Source: a virus. From it: DNA of 34,454 bases. Numbering within the stretch: the first letter of the stretch is position 1; each line of letters begins with the position of its first letter. Positions 7,240-16,143 of this stretch are shown here, piece after piece. The position numbers and the translations under genes are program-made. The notes under the pieces are model-generated. The model had not been told where the DNA came from and did not search any database. It saw only the letters and a list, made by a program, of their open reading frames with translations. The stretch spans positions 1 through 34,454 of IMG/VR virus record IMGVR_UViG_3300030107_002858; one strand, written 5' to 3'.

Positions 7240-8429
7240 CAGGAGAAATAAGCAACACAAATGTAATCTGGATCTACTGCAATTCTTTTATAACTAAAAG
7301 CTCTATCTCCATCATCACTAGAAGCCATGACAACTGAACTATCAAACTTATAAGCGTTAAGAGTGAATGAAGCTGTACTCCTCCCCCCCACATAACAAAC
7401 CCTAAAATTATCACCTAAGCCTGCATTGTTTGGATCTGAACCGTTTCCTGTTGTCCAAGAATTAACTCCGTGAGAACCACTTTCATCAATATTTCCAATA
7501 ATAACGCAATAATTTGAATTACCTGTTCTGATACCTGAATCAATCGTAATTGTATAAGTTCCTGTTCCTGTCCTTGATACGGTTAAATTATTTGCTCGGA
7601 TTGAACTTCCGTTCCCTCCATTAAAAGCTATAAAACCTTTTGCATTTAAAGTTGTTGTTGACTGTGCTTGCCAACTTAAATTTCCTGATCCATCTGTTCT
7701 TAAAAATTCTCCTGAAGAACCATCATTCGTAGGAAGAGTTAAAGTGTAGTCAGTGGTAGAATTGTTGGCTTTGATCTGAGCATAATTAGAATGCACCGAA
7801 TTGTATAAACGCAAAGCCATTCCTGATTTAATATTTAGACCATCACTATTGAAATAAGCTCTTTCTGTCCCTCCAGTCGTTATAGCTAAAGTATCTGCTG
7901 CTGATCTGTATAACCCTAAATTAGTATCAGACGAAAAACTAAGTGCTGGATCAGAGGCGGATCCGTTTGTTCCTCTCAGTGGAAGCTTTGGTTCACTTGC
8001 TGAAGCTGTAAAAGTATGAGCATCCGTATTTCCTGCTCTTATATCTAATTCATTTGTCGCTCCCCAATAGATTCCTGTATCAGTATCCGCTGCATTTCTA
8101 ATCGGCAACGATGAACTTGACCCCGCCGGAAAACCAATATTTCCAGTAAAGGTTGGACTCGCTGCTGTTGCATGACCTAAGTTAGTTGCGATATTTCCGA
8201 GCGTTGTATAATTCGCCGCCGTTGTTCCTGATCCTGTTTTAACTTTTAAAGTGTCTGGGTTTGTACTCGTATCTATCCAGAGTTGCCCCGTTGCAGATCC
8301 AGCCGCAGGAGGTGGCGTTGATCCTGAACTTGTACTATAAAGATCTTCTAAGTTTTCATTGATGTCAGCCCTTACGTTCGCTCCTGTGGAGTTAGGTATC
8401 GGGTAATTTCCAACAGAAGTTTGTGCCAT
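7239..8429 (-). CDS. Tail fibre protein
   Basis: A 396-residue fibre protein. N-terminal residues 1-60 (MAQTSVGNYPIPNSTGANVR, then a Ser/Pro linker and GQLWIDTSTNPDTLKVKTG) are typical of marine phage fibres that attach to the tail tip. The shaft has two imperfect copies of a unit built around NAADTDTGIYW...ELDIRAGNT and SFSSDTNLGLYR...LAITTGG. It then has TLTLPTNDGSSGEFLRTDGS, a segment also common in such fibres. The C-terminal 130 residues form a Gly/Asn/Ser-rich beta domain containing NYCVIIGNIDESGSHG and FSYKRIAVDPDYICVAYFS. It starts four bases after the gpJ-like gene, matching the usual host-specificity order. Confidence 0.83.
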   Translation of the reverse strand: MAQTSVGNYPIPNSTGANVRADINENLEDLYSTSSGSTPPPAAGSATGQLWIDTSTNPDTLKVKTGSGTTAANYTTLGNIATNLGHATAASPTFTGNIGFPAGSSSSLPIRNAADTDTGIYWGATNELDIRAGNTDAHTFTASASEPKLPLRGTNGSASDPALSFSSDTNLGLYRSAADTLAITTGGTERAYFNSDGLNIKSGMALRLYNSVHSNYAQIKANNSTTDYTLTLPTNDGSSGEFLRTDGSGNLSWQAQSTTTLNAKGFIAFNGGNGSSIRANNLTVSRTGTGTYTITIDSGIRTGNSNYCVIIGNIDESGSHGVNSWTTGNGSDPNNAGLGDNFRVCYVGGRSTASFTLNAYKFDSSVVMASSDDGDRAFSYKRIAVDPDYICVAYFS

Positions 8430-8432
8430 TAG

Positions 8433-11400
8433 TTAAGATTTCCCATATCCTGTTGCCGTCCAAGTAAATGCTCTTGCTTGTCGGGCGTTGCTTGCATTGT
8501 AGATGGAGATCGTAAAATTAGTAGCACTTGTCGAAGCAATTGTGTAATAGTCTCCCGTTGTCGTTGCACTAAAGTTGATCCCAATAGCTGGAGTTGCCGC
8601 AAATTTCTTCCCAAAAGTAACTGTTAAATCTCCACTATTTGAAGTTGTTCCACTTCCTGATTCAGTACGTCTTCCCATCATTGGTTGAACCCTTAACTGA
8701 TCGACTGCTATTTGTTCTAAATTCCCACCTGTTGTAAATTCAGCTTTTAATTCATATTTCCTACAACTAATTTGTGCATTATTATAAATCCGCCAAGTAG
8801 TCCAATCACTGTTCGAAGGACTTGCTACTTGAGTCGTCCGAACATAAAGTTTCACATCACAATTAGATGGGGCTGTTCCGTCAATACTTGTCTGATTATC
8901 CCAATCGTCCCAAGTATCAACAAAATCCGCATAAGGGAAGAAAGATCTAGCTCTTAAAGTGCTATCAAGTCGAATCGAGTAAACATCACCTAAATCAATC
9001 GGATTATTTTGAAATAAATAAGTCCCTGATGTTTCCAACGTTGCATTACCCCCTGAACTTCCACCATCAGCAGCCATTAATAACTCCCCACTTGTCACAG
9101 TTAGATTTGTTTTTGTTCCGGGGAAAGTGTCATCTTCCTGCTGAAGAGTTAATAGCTCCATGTCGTCAAGGTCAGGCATTGTAAATTCAATGCCTGCATA
9201 TCCGACACTCTCGTTTCCAGAAGCGTCTACGAACTTCATTAAATATGTTCCACTTTTCAGCGTGCAATACGCTTCTTTCGCTGTTCCTGTTAAGTCGCTA
9301 TGAATACTTGTAGCTGTTGCCCAAGTTACGTTTGATAAATTAGGAGAATGTCTAAGCCTTACCAATCCTCCAACAGTCACGTCAAGATCTGTTGATTGAA
9401 CCCAACTTAATCTTGCAAGTCCATTAGAAGGAATCATTGAAAAACCTGTCGGATCTGCTGGCGGTGCAGATTTTCCGGGCAAAGCTTTTTCAAAAGTAAC
9501 AATCTGACTTCCTTTTCCTAAAGTATTGTAAGCCTGAACTTGTATATATATAGTTCCTTCTCTTACGTTTTTAATAGTCGCAGCAGGTGTTGAAGTTGTT
9601 ATCACTTCCCAGTTATCGTTATCTATCCTGTAGCTAATTCTGTATTCTGCAACATTTACTTTGTCATGTTGAAAGTCAAAATCAAATCCAACAAAGACAC
9701 CTTGACCTTCGGAATATAAGAACTGATCTCCTCTTGCGTTTGTGATCGGATTAGGAGCAAGAGTTAAATTACTAATATCTCTAAGAACAACATCTGTGCC
9801 TGAATCAACAGCACTGTAAATACTTGAATTGTATTCAAGAGCAGTAACACTAAAAGCTGTCCTATCTGTGTTCTCAGAAACAGAAATAATTCTATATTGC
9901 TGAGATAAAACATCTGAAGTTTGAATCAACCAAAGATTAGGACTTGTGGGAGCTTGTGAGAAATTACCACTAATATTAATTGTCGTACCGCTAATGCTAG
10001 AAATAGTTTTTGTCTCTACTAAACCTGTCGGCATAATGACTGATAAAGTAGGACTTAATCCTAAATTTATGTTTGATAAATTTTTAGAATCATCTGCAAC
10101 AATTGCACTTGTAGTAGCAGAACTAATACGACCCGATCTTCTTTCCCCTGCTTTTAATTCGTCTGCAATATCAATAACCATTCCGGGTCTTAAAACTAAT
10201 CCTGAATCAATGCCAACAGAAAAAGTACAAGTTTGAGTTAATAGCTGCTCACTTTTTAAAAGCCAGCGCCCCATCCTATGAGCTTGTCCTTGTGAATAAC
10301 AACCAAGTGCTTTTACTTGTTTCTCAATTACGCCGTATTTAGCAATTGCGTCAGCATCTTCTACATATTCAAACTGTACCTCACCCAAAGCGGCATAATC
10401 CTGCCAAGCAACAGAACAAGTAGTATGTCTTACTTTTTGAGACGAACCTTGGTAATCAAAAATACCTTCCACTACATTTGAATTTCCAATAATATATTGA
10501 CTATCTTGAGGAGCATCTTGAACCATCACAAGACTTCCTGCTCCGTAATAACTTATTCCTCTAAACAAAGAGGTCATTTGTCTTATTACATTATAAACTT
10601 CATCTCTAGAATTAATTAAAAGATTGCAGAGCATACGAGGCTCTTGGCCTCCTTTCATATCAGAAACAAGTTCATTGCAATATTTACTTATCGTGTAGAA
10701 ATCCCATTTATCTAATGTGCTTTCAGGAAGAGATACACCATAACGAGTGTTAATTAACAAATCATATAAACACCATGCAGGATCAGCGCACCAAGTAGCA
10801 GCCTGAAAAGATCCATTCCAAATTCCACTATAAGTTAATCTTCCAATTTGAGCCTCACCAACTCCTGCACTCGTTGAAGTTATGACTGTTGCATTGCTTG
10901 GGATCTTTACTTTAATTCCTCTAATCTTATATTTTCTGGCTGGAATATTAGAAAAAGAGCGACTATCAAAACGAAGATAAGCAAGGGCTGAGTTTGGATA
11001 CCTAAATTTTTCATCAATGATTTTTGTGTAACTATTCCACCAAGTCTGAGAACTTTCTCTTGCATTTCCATCATCAGCACTAAGACGAACAACTTTTATA
11101 TCAACTGGAAAAGCACCCGTCAAAGGAAAAACATAATCTCTTAGATATGTATTACTTGACTTACCTGAAATCGTGTCTGTCTTAACGGCGTTATATCCAC
11201 CGCCGTTATATTGAACATCAATTCTAATCTGAACGGAATGACCAACAATATCTCCATCGTCTTTTACTTTTCTAAGAATCGGAATTTTCAATGTGACCCG
11301 AACTCTGTCTGTCGTTGCTGTTGTTATTTGACGAGTTACAGGAGTTGAATTTGTTATTTGTGACCCAACAGAAACTTCTGACTCATTCCCTGTCAAATCA

Positions 11401-11660
11401 GCAATATAAGCTTGATCCTGTGTTCCTGTTTTTGTCGTAACTGAATACCCTTCAAAGTTGTCATTACCTGAAGCATCTTGTACTGGAGTTCCATCAAGAT
11501 AAATAGATTTATTACCATCATCTAATCCTTGAATAGGACCTTCCGAAAGAAGATCTAATACTTTTGCATATTGAATAGACTGAAGTGAATCATCAGCTTC
11601 CGTAGGAGGACCACCACCTCCTCCTTTATTGCCGCCACCTGCTCCTCTAATTTCAGTCAT
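8433..11660 (-). CDS. Tail tip attachment / host-specificity protein (lambda gpJ-like)
   Basis: A 1075-residue central tail-tip protein. The Gly-rich N-terminus (GAGGGNKGGGGG) leads into SLQSIQYAKVLDLLSEGPIQ, the classic start of gpJ homologues, then IYLDGTPVQ. The middle holds the tail-hub core, with RYGVSLPESTLDKWDFYTIS, MLCNLLINSRDEVYNVIRQM and YGAGSLVMVQDAP. Fibronectin-III-like beta domains follow at about residues 690-850, for example FQHDKVNVAEYRISYRIDND. The C-terminal ~250 residues are a beta-rich receptor-binding part ending in RAFTWTATGYGKS. It sits directly after the gpI-like gene, in lambda order, and is shorter at the distal end than some homologues. In lambda this protein contacts the receptor and organises the tip. 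Confidence 0.92.
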   Translation of the reverse strand: MTEIRGAGGGNKGGGGGPPTEADDSLQSIQYAKVLDLLSEGPIQGLDDGNKSIYLDGTPVQDASGNDNFEGYSVTTKTGTQDQAYIADLTGNESEVSVGSQITNSTPVTRQITTATTDRVRVTLKIPILRKVKDDGDIVGHSVQIRIDVQYNGGGYNAVKTDTISGKSSNTYLRDYVFPLTGAFPVDIKVVRLSADDGNARESSQTWWNSYTKIIDEKFRYPNSALAYLRFDSRSFSNIPARKYKIRGIKVKIPSNATVITSTSAGVGEAQIGRLTYSGIWNGSFQAATWCADPAWCLYDLLINTRYGVSLPESTLDKWDFYTISKYCNELVSDMKGGQEPRMLCNLLINSRDEVYNVIRQMTSLFRGISYYGAGSLVMVQDAPQDSQYIIGNSNVVEGIFDYQGSSQKVRHTTCSVAWQDYAALGEVQFEYVEDADAIAKYGVIEKQVKALGCYSQGQAHRMGRWLLKSEQLLTQTCTFSVGIDSGLVLRPGMVIDIADELKAGERRSGRISSATTSAIVADDSKNLSNINLGLSPTLSVIMPTGLVETKTISSISGTTINISGNFSQAPTSPNLWLIQTSDVLSQQYRIISVSENTDRTAFSVTALEYNSSIYSAVDSGTDVVLRDISNLTLAPNPITNARGDQFLYSEGQGVFVGFDFDFQHDKVNVAEYRISYRIDNDNWEVITTSTPAATIKNVREGTIYIQVQAYNTLGKGSQIVTFEKALPGKSAPPADPTGFSMIPSNGLARLSWVQSTDLDVTVGGLVRLRHSPNLSNVTWATATSIHSDLTGTAKEAYCTLKSGTYLMKFVDASGNESVGYAGIEFTMPDLDDMELLTLQQEDDTFPGTKTNLTVTSGELLMAADGGSSGGNATLETSGTYLFQNNPIDLGDVYSIRLDSTLRARSFFPYADFVDTWDDWDNQTSIDGTAPSNCDVKLYVRTTQVASPSNSDWTTWRIYNNAQISCRKYELKAEFTTGGNLEQIAVDQLRVQPMMGRRTESGSGTTSNSGDLTVTFGKKFAATPAIGINFSATTTGDYYTIASTSATNFTISIYNASNARQARAFTWTATGYGKS

Positions 11661-12314
11661 TTAAATAACCTGATCTACATCTAAACCAGAACTTATAACA
11701 GAACTTCCTACAAATAATCTTCCATAAGCAATTGGGATAGCTGTCCCCACTTGGGCTGTATTGGTAACTCCACTAAAACTATAATTTTGTAATTTGTTTG
11801 CTTGTTTCATATCTAAATCAGGTGGAGGAGGAGACAACATTTGACCAATACCACTGAAAAGTAAACCTAAACCAATCATCCCCAACATTTTTGAACCTGC
11901 TCCAGCCCATATTGCTTTACCTGCTAATGCTCCACCAAGACCTGCTCCTGTTCCTCCAGCAAATAAAGCAGACCCTCCAAAAGTAACGAAAGAAAGACCA
12001 ATTAAAGCTACTCCTAAAACAATTGTTCCAAAACCTCTTCCTGCTCCCATTATTACTGGAGTTATCGAAAAGACTTCTCGATCACTCCAAGGCAAAAGCA
12101 ATGTGTCAATTTCAGATTCAGGAATTGTTTCCCTACCCAATTGAACTTTGTATCCAACTCCATGTTGTTCGCTTTCAATCATCCACTTAGCTAAACCTTT
12201 AAAATTAACCGTTAAGGCTCGAATCGCTTCAGCGGGGGTGTTTACGTCAAGCTCAAAAGTCCCTTGCCCCCCTAATTGTTTTTTTAATTCACCGTAGACT
12301 TTAACGACTTTCAT
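11661..12314 (-). CDS. Tail assembly protein I-like (lambda gpI family)
   Basis: A 217-residue protein. Residues 1-95 form a ubiquitin-like domain (VVKVYGELKKQLGGQGTFEL, AIRALTVNFKGLAKWMIESE) as in lambda gpI. A long Gly/Ala-rich hydrophobic region follows at about 92-160 (GFGTIVLGVALIGLSFVTFG, AGSKMLGMIGLGLLFSGIGQ), then SPPPPDLDMKQANKLQNYSF and a C-terminal AIPIAYGRLFVGS segment typical of the family. It overlaps the gpK-like gene by 14 bases and ends one base before the gpJ-like gene, preserving the lambda L-K-I-J order. The family acts in tail-tip initiator assembly and may not remain in the virion. Confidence 0.88.
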   Translation of the reverse strand: MKVVKVYGELKKQLGGQGTFELDVNTPAEAIRALTVNFKGLAKWMIESEQHGVGYKVQLGRETIPESEIDTLLLPWSDREVFSITPVIMGAGRGFGTIVLGVALIGLSFVTFGGSALFAGGTGAGLGGALAGKAIWAGAGSKMLGMIGLGLLFSGIGQMLSPPPPDLDMKQANKLQNYSFSGVTNTAQVGTAIPIAYGRLFVGSSVISSGLDVDQVI

Positions 12315-13014
12315 GCTTTAAGACCTTTGCCGTTACCTTTTGATAATAGCCTCCATACACATCTCTAGAAGATAATCTTCCTTGAACGTGATGAAGAACA
12401 ATACCATCGCCTAAATAAATTCCAGCATGATTAGGAACTGGACTTTCTAATTGCATTAAAAACAAATCACCATAAGCAATCTGTTCTAAAGTTGTTTCTT
12501 TAAATCCTTCCTTTGCAAAATTATCTAAATACATATTTTCACCCTTCTCCCACCACTGATCTCTTCTGTTGTAATCATTTAATTGAACACCAAATTCTCT
12601 TTTATAAAAGTCTCTAACTAAAGAATAACAATCAATTAAACCGTGAGAAAACTTTCTTCCAACATAAGGAAGTTCATATCCTTTAGGAGAATATTCTCCC
12701 CATTCTTCAGTGATAGGATTAACAATAAACCAAGGTAAGCCAGAAGCCTCACAAGCAACAACATCAGCCGAACTGGGAGTAGGCTTAGTAGTCGGATGAC
12801 TGTGTATGACTGCTATTACCTCACCTTTCTTTTCAGCTTTCAAATAATCTTCAGGGTCTAAAACAAAATATTCATCAGGAGTTTCAGCGATGTTCTTACA
12901 TTTAAAATATCTATTCTTACCTTTTACAACATGAACTAACCCCACAGATTCAATAGGATGAGTTTCTTTAGCATGAGCTAATGCTTGTTCTTTTATTTCA
13001 GAAGTTAAATTCAT
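12301..13014 (-). CDS. Tail assembly/peptidoglycan hydrolase protein K-like (MPN + NlpC/P60)
   Basis: A 237-residue two-domain protein. The N-terminal MPN/JAMM domain (about 5-100) has the zinc-site pattern H71-S-H73-x10-D84, in AVIHSHPTTKPTPSSAD, with Glu22 as candidate catalytic acid. The C-terminal NlpC/P60 domain (about 120-235) has the nucleophile region HGLIDCYSLVRDFY (C129), the histidine in VPNHAGIYLGDG (H196) and a further polar site near LHHV (H208-209). Both active sites look intact. Lambda gpK has the same fusion. It acts at the tail tip, probably processing the tip complex and cleaving murein during entry. The ATG overlaps the upstream stop as ATGA. Confidence 0.92.
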   Translation of the reverse strand: MNLTSEIKEQALAHAKETHPIESVGLVHVVKGKNRYFKCKNIAETPDEYFVLDPEDYLKAEKKGEVIAVIHSHPTTKPTPSSADVVACEASGLPWFIVNPITEEWGEYSPKGYELPYVGRKFSHGLIDCYSLVRDFYKREFGVQLNDYNRRDQWWEKGENMYLDNFAKEGFKETTLEQIAYGDLFLMQLESPVPNHAGIYLGDGIVLHHVQGRLSSRDVYGGYYQKVTAKVLKHESR

Positions 13015-13904
13015 CCAGTCCTACCTGCTGAGGGGAAAGAGCCAAAAGGTAAAGGATTATTATCACCAAATCTTAACTTACAAGATCCCACTCGTTTGCC
13101 GCAACGATCATTCGCCAAAACAGATTCAACATTATCATTAGCATCCCAATAATTAGATCCTGTGTAACCACATTCACTTGAACGATACGCCCATTGACAT
13201 ATATTCCCAATCATCTGACGTTTCGGAATTTTTATATTAGGTAAATCTAACTTACTTGCTAATTCAAATTGAACAGCATTTCTATTTTCTGATGACTTTC
13301 TATCTATATACCAAATTTCCATAGGCCATTGAGCATTAGGGTCTGCAGCTGATTCACCATCAAGATATTTTTTAAGTGTTCTTATTCTCCTAACTTCTGC
13401 TCCTGTCAAATCATTTCCTGCTGTAGTTGCATTAACAACAATTAACAAGGCAGTCATTGTATTATCTGTATTTGAAATAGTTAAAGTAGGTCTTGGTAAT
13501 TGTCCTGTAGAAGAATATTCAAAGCCATCAGCCTGAATAGGTTGTCTTGAATATTGATTTCCATCCCAAACTATATTTCCATTTATGCTTGCATTACACC
13601 CATTATGAAATCTGTAAATATCTGTCGAACCATGCAAATCACTAGATAAATGAACACTCCAAAGCTCAATAATTGCACTTGGGGCTAATTTTGAAAGTTC
13701 TTCGTAAACACTACTAATTGCAGTCCATACAACATTATTATCCGTAACTGTTGAGCCAATATCTGTAGGCCAAATAGGCTCGGAACCTGAAGATGTTCCT
13801 GCTGTTGTGCATCTAAAAAACAGACCAGTAATTTGATCTGAAGTCGCTCTCCTTACATCACCAAGACTAAAAGATGTACTAGCTGCCCATGCTGAAACTG
13901 CCAT
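13011..13904 (-). CDS. Minor tail protein L-like with extra N-terminal domain and Fe-S cysteines
   Basis: A 297-residue gpL homologue. The gpL core begins near residue 66 with LSKLAPSAIIELWSVHL. It includes FHNGCNASINGNIVWDGNQY and VRRIRTLKKYLDGE, and ends with four cysteines at 236, 245, 268 and 275 (ICQWAYRSSECGYTG, DRCGKRVGSCKLRFG). Their 9/23/7 spacing matches my recollection of the lambda gpL [4Fe-4S] ligands. Residues 1-65 are an added small beta domain (SFSLGDVRRATSDQITGLFF, EPIWPTDIGSTVTDNNVVW), a type found in diverse virion proteins and not part of classical gpL. The protein bridges the tail tube and tip complex. Confidence 0.9.
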   Translation of the reverse strand: MAVSAWAASTSFSLGDVRRATSDQITGLFFRCTTAGTSSGSEPIWPTDIGSTVTDNNVVWTAISSVYEELSKLAPSAIIELWSVHLSSDLHGSTDIYRFHNGCNASINGNIVWDGNQYSRQPIQADGFEYSSTGQLPRPTLTISNTDNTMTALLIVVNATTAGNDLTGAEVRRIRTLKKYLDGESAADPNAQWPMEIWYIDRKSSENRNAVQFELASKLDLPNIKIPKRQMIGNICQWAYRSSECGYTGSNYWDANDNVESVLANDRCGKRVGSCKLRFGDNNPLPFGSFPSAGRTG

Positions 13905-13907
13905 TTC

Positions 13908-14246
13908 TTACGGCTCCGCTACTTGTTCAAAGGTCGCATTAATTGAAGCCCTGTTTAGATAATTAATAGTTTTCCTCCACGATTTACAAATATAAGTACC
14001 ACTTGATTCTCCAGCAGGAGTAAAAGTAAAAGATTCACTGCCTCCTCTCGCATCTAAAAAAGTTTCGATAGTGTCAGCATTTGATTCACTTAAATTATTC
14101 CAAGATAAGTCATATCTTTTTAGATTTTGATTGAGACCAAAAACTAAACGACTTGAATATCCATCTCCATATTTTGTCTCTAAGAAGTTAGGATTACTAT
14201 TTTTAACCTGTCCATAACTCGGAGTAATTGAAGGGAAGTTTGCCAT
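13908..14246 (-). CDS. Minor tail protein M-like
   Basis: A 112-residue protein of the lambda gpM type. It begins MANFPSITPSYGQVKNSNPN, followed by ETKYGDGYSSRLVFGLNQNL, the typical 'sf.pSyG...~~~p.v....fGdGY~qR...G.N' opening of the family. LSWNNLSESNADTIETFLDA and ESFTFTPAGESSGTYICKSW then match the standard lambda gpM body, ending with ASINATFEQVAEP. The length agrees with lambda gpM. It lies between the tape measure and gpL-like genes, exactly the H-M-L order, and functions in capping the tape-measure end within the tail tip. Confidence 0.9.
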   Translation of the reverse strand: MANFPSITPSYGQVKNSNPNFLETKYGDGYSSRLVFGLNQNLKRYDLSWNNLSESNADTIETFLDARGGSESFTFTPAGESSGTYICKSWRKTINYLNRASINATFEQVAEP

Positions 14247-14250
14247 AAAA

Positions 14251-15939
14251 TTAAGCAGCTAATAAACCGCCCGGTCTTTTTTGACGTACAAGTTCTGCTT
14301 GTATCGCTTGACCTAGCATATTACCAAGAGCAGCAGCTTGACCGTCATCACCTTCCGCTGAACTTCCTGAAGCATCAACATTAACAACAATAGAGGTAGA
14401 GCCTCCACCCATCTGATTATTAGGAACTATTCGCCCTGATGAATTAGGAACGAACATTTCAGGACCACGCTCACCAACTAAATAAGGTTTATCTTTTCCA
14501 ACAGGACCACCAGCAGCCTTTTTCCCAAATCCAAGAGCAGGAGCCATCCACGGGAACATTCCTGAAAGACCAGCACTAATTCCATATTGAATCAATGCCC
14601 TACTAATATTTCTAAAGACACTGGAAGCAACTTCTCCTAATGTTTTAGTTCCTTCCACTGCACCCATAATTGCATCAACTAAGCCATCTCTAACCGTTAC
14701 AATTATTCCGTCAAACATCTTCTGCAATTCATCTGATGTTTCAGTCAAATTAGTAACACCTGTATTAACTTCATTAATAGAGGTATCTAAGTCATTGACT
14801 TGCTCATTTATCTTGCCAAAACCATTGTCTCTTATTTCATTAATTTTATCTCTTAAATTGTCTATCGTATTTGAAAGCAAAATCATTTGATCTAGTTGCG
14901 TATCTGTTAAATTATTTGCTCCAAGCCTGTTTAACTTAAAACTGATATTACTAATCCTGTTTAATTGTTGTTCAAGTTTCTTCGCATCTCCTTCTGATTG
15001 TACAAAAGTAGTATCTAAAGCTTGCACAGATTCAAGCATTTGATCTATAGCATCACTTTTTAATCCACTTGAAAGGGAAATATTTGCTAGTTGTATCTTT
15101 TTAAAACTTTGTCCAATAGCAGCATCTCCCATCAACCTAAACGTTTCATTCCAAACACCTAAGACATCATTCAACATGTCTAACATTTTTTTGATTGCTG
15201 GACTCAAAGTTTCACCTATAAATCGAGCCATAGTCTCAATATTGTCAATAGCAGTACTCCATTTACCATTTAATGTGTCAGATTGACTTATTGCTCCTTC
15301 AAAATATTGACCATTCGCATCAGTTAGTTTCCTTAAAGCTACTTCAACCATTTGTGAACTGATTTGACCTTTACGCATTGCTGCAGCAAATTCGTCTCCT
15401 TGTAAACCAGTTATTTCTTTTAAGACGGTTGTTATGTCAACTCCTCTTTCTAATAACTGTATATTTTCTTCCATTGTCAACTTGCCTTTACTTTGTATCT
15501 TTCCGTAAGCCCTAGCAATTCCATTTAAATCTGAACCTGTTGCTCCAGCAATATCTCCAAGACGTTTTGTTGTGGCAACAATTTTATCTGTTTCAACTCC
15601 AAATGCTTTTAGTTGTTTTGCTGTTGTAATTAATTCAGAACTTGTAAAGGGAGTTAAGGCTCCAAATTCTTGTATTTCTCTAATTATTTGCCCAGTTTTT
15701 TCTAATGAGCCAGTTAATACTTCTAAACTTCTTCTTTGTGTCTCTAATTCCGCAGTTTTAACAACAATAAAACGAGCAGTTTGGAAAAGACCAACAGCAG
15801 TAAAGACACCGAGAGCGGCTTTCCTAAGCCTACCCATTGCTCCTTCTGTTCCTTTAGCTGCACGAGAGATCCTATTCAGAGGCCTTATAGCGCCTGAAGC
15901 ATCAACACCAACTTTTACAACTGAAAGGGCTTGAGACAA
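14251..15939 (-). CDS. Tape measure protein, TTG start
   Basis: A 562-residue protein. A TTG at 15939 is the only reasonable start: an in-frame TGA lies three codons before it and the next in-frame Met is at residue 35. The N-terminal TMP domain has FQTARFIVVKTAELETQRRS and ALTPFTSSELITTAKQLKAF, then LTMEENIQLLERGVDI. A helical, coiled-coil-like central part spans about 240-400. A hydrophobic patch follows at about 460 (SAGLSGMFPWMAPALGFG). The C-terminus GGPVGKDKPYLVGERGPEMF is a hallmark of phage tape measures. Tape length sets tail length; at about 1.5 angstrom per residue a tail near 80-85 nm is expected, an inference from length only. Confidence 0.92.
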   Translation of the reverse strand: MSQALSVVKVGVDASGAIRPLNRISRAAKGTEGAMGRLRKAALGVFTAVGLFQTARFIVVKTAELETQRRSLEVLTGSLEKTGQIIREIQEFGALTPFTSSELITTAKQLKAFGVETDKIVATTKRLGDIAGATGSDLNGIARAYGKIQSKGKLTMEENIQLLERGVDITTVLKEITGLQGDEFAAAMRKGQISSQMVEVALRKLTDANGQYFEGAISQSDTLNGKWSTAIDNIETMARFIGETLSPAIKKMLDMLNDVLGVWNETFRLMGDAAIGQSFKKIQLANISLSSGLKSDAIDQMLESVQALDTTFVQSEGDAKKLEQQLNRISNISFKLNRLGANNLTDTQLDQMILLSNTIDNLRDKINEIRDNGFGKINEQVNDLDTSINEVNTGVTNLTETSDELQKMFDGIIVTVRDGLVDAIMGAVEGTKTLGEVASSVFRNISRALIQYGISAGLSGMFPWMAPALGFGKKAAGGPVGKDKPYLVGERGPEMFVPNSSGRIVPNNQMGGGSTSIVVNVDASGSSAEGDDGQAAALGNMLGQAIQAELVRQKRPGGLLAA

Positions 15940-15963
15940 AACTTTTCAATTACTACAAATAGT

Positions 15964-16143
15964 TTACCTTCCTCTCTTAGATTTTTCCATTTCTGCCTTT
16001 TCTCTTTCTGCTTTTAATTCGTAATAAGAAGACCAATAAATAAATTCAGCATCAGTCAACTCACTTCTTAAACGATTAACAGTCATCCCTAATTCGGAGG
16101 CTAAAAAAAACTCAAAGTAAAGTTCATTATCCTCCGTCAGTCT
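15964..16143 (-). CDS. Tail assembly chaperone T extension, expressed by -1 frameshift as GT fusion
   Basis: The gap between the G-like gene and the tape measure holds an open frame in the -1 phase relative to G. It runs from the slippery A7 run at 16143-16149 to TAA at 15964-15966 and lacks a start codon of its own. It encodes about 59 residues including LYFEFFLASELGMTVNRLRS, then LTDAEFIYWSSYYELKAERE and a Lys/Arg-rich end. That strongly resembles lambda gpT-type extensions (short helical, ELGMTV...LT..EF..W..YY). A slip at A-AAA-AAA would give a fusion of about 176 residues. In lambda the GT fusion binds the tape measure and recruits tail-tube subunits. Too short for an ordinary gene call and easily missed. 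Confidence 0.86.
   Translation of the reverse strand, partial: RLTEDNELYFEFFLASELGMTVNRLRSELTDAEFIYWSSYYELKAEREKAEMEKSKRGR

Noticed and set aside
15572-15934. A 120-codon plus-strand frame opposite the tape measure N-terminus
   Set aside because: It runs antisense in the middle of the late operon with no promoter or domain pattern; the tape measure domain is clear on the other strand.
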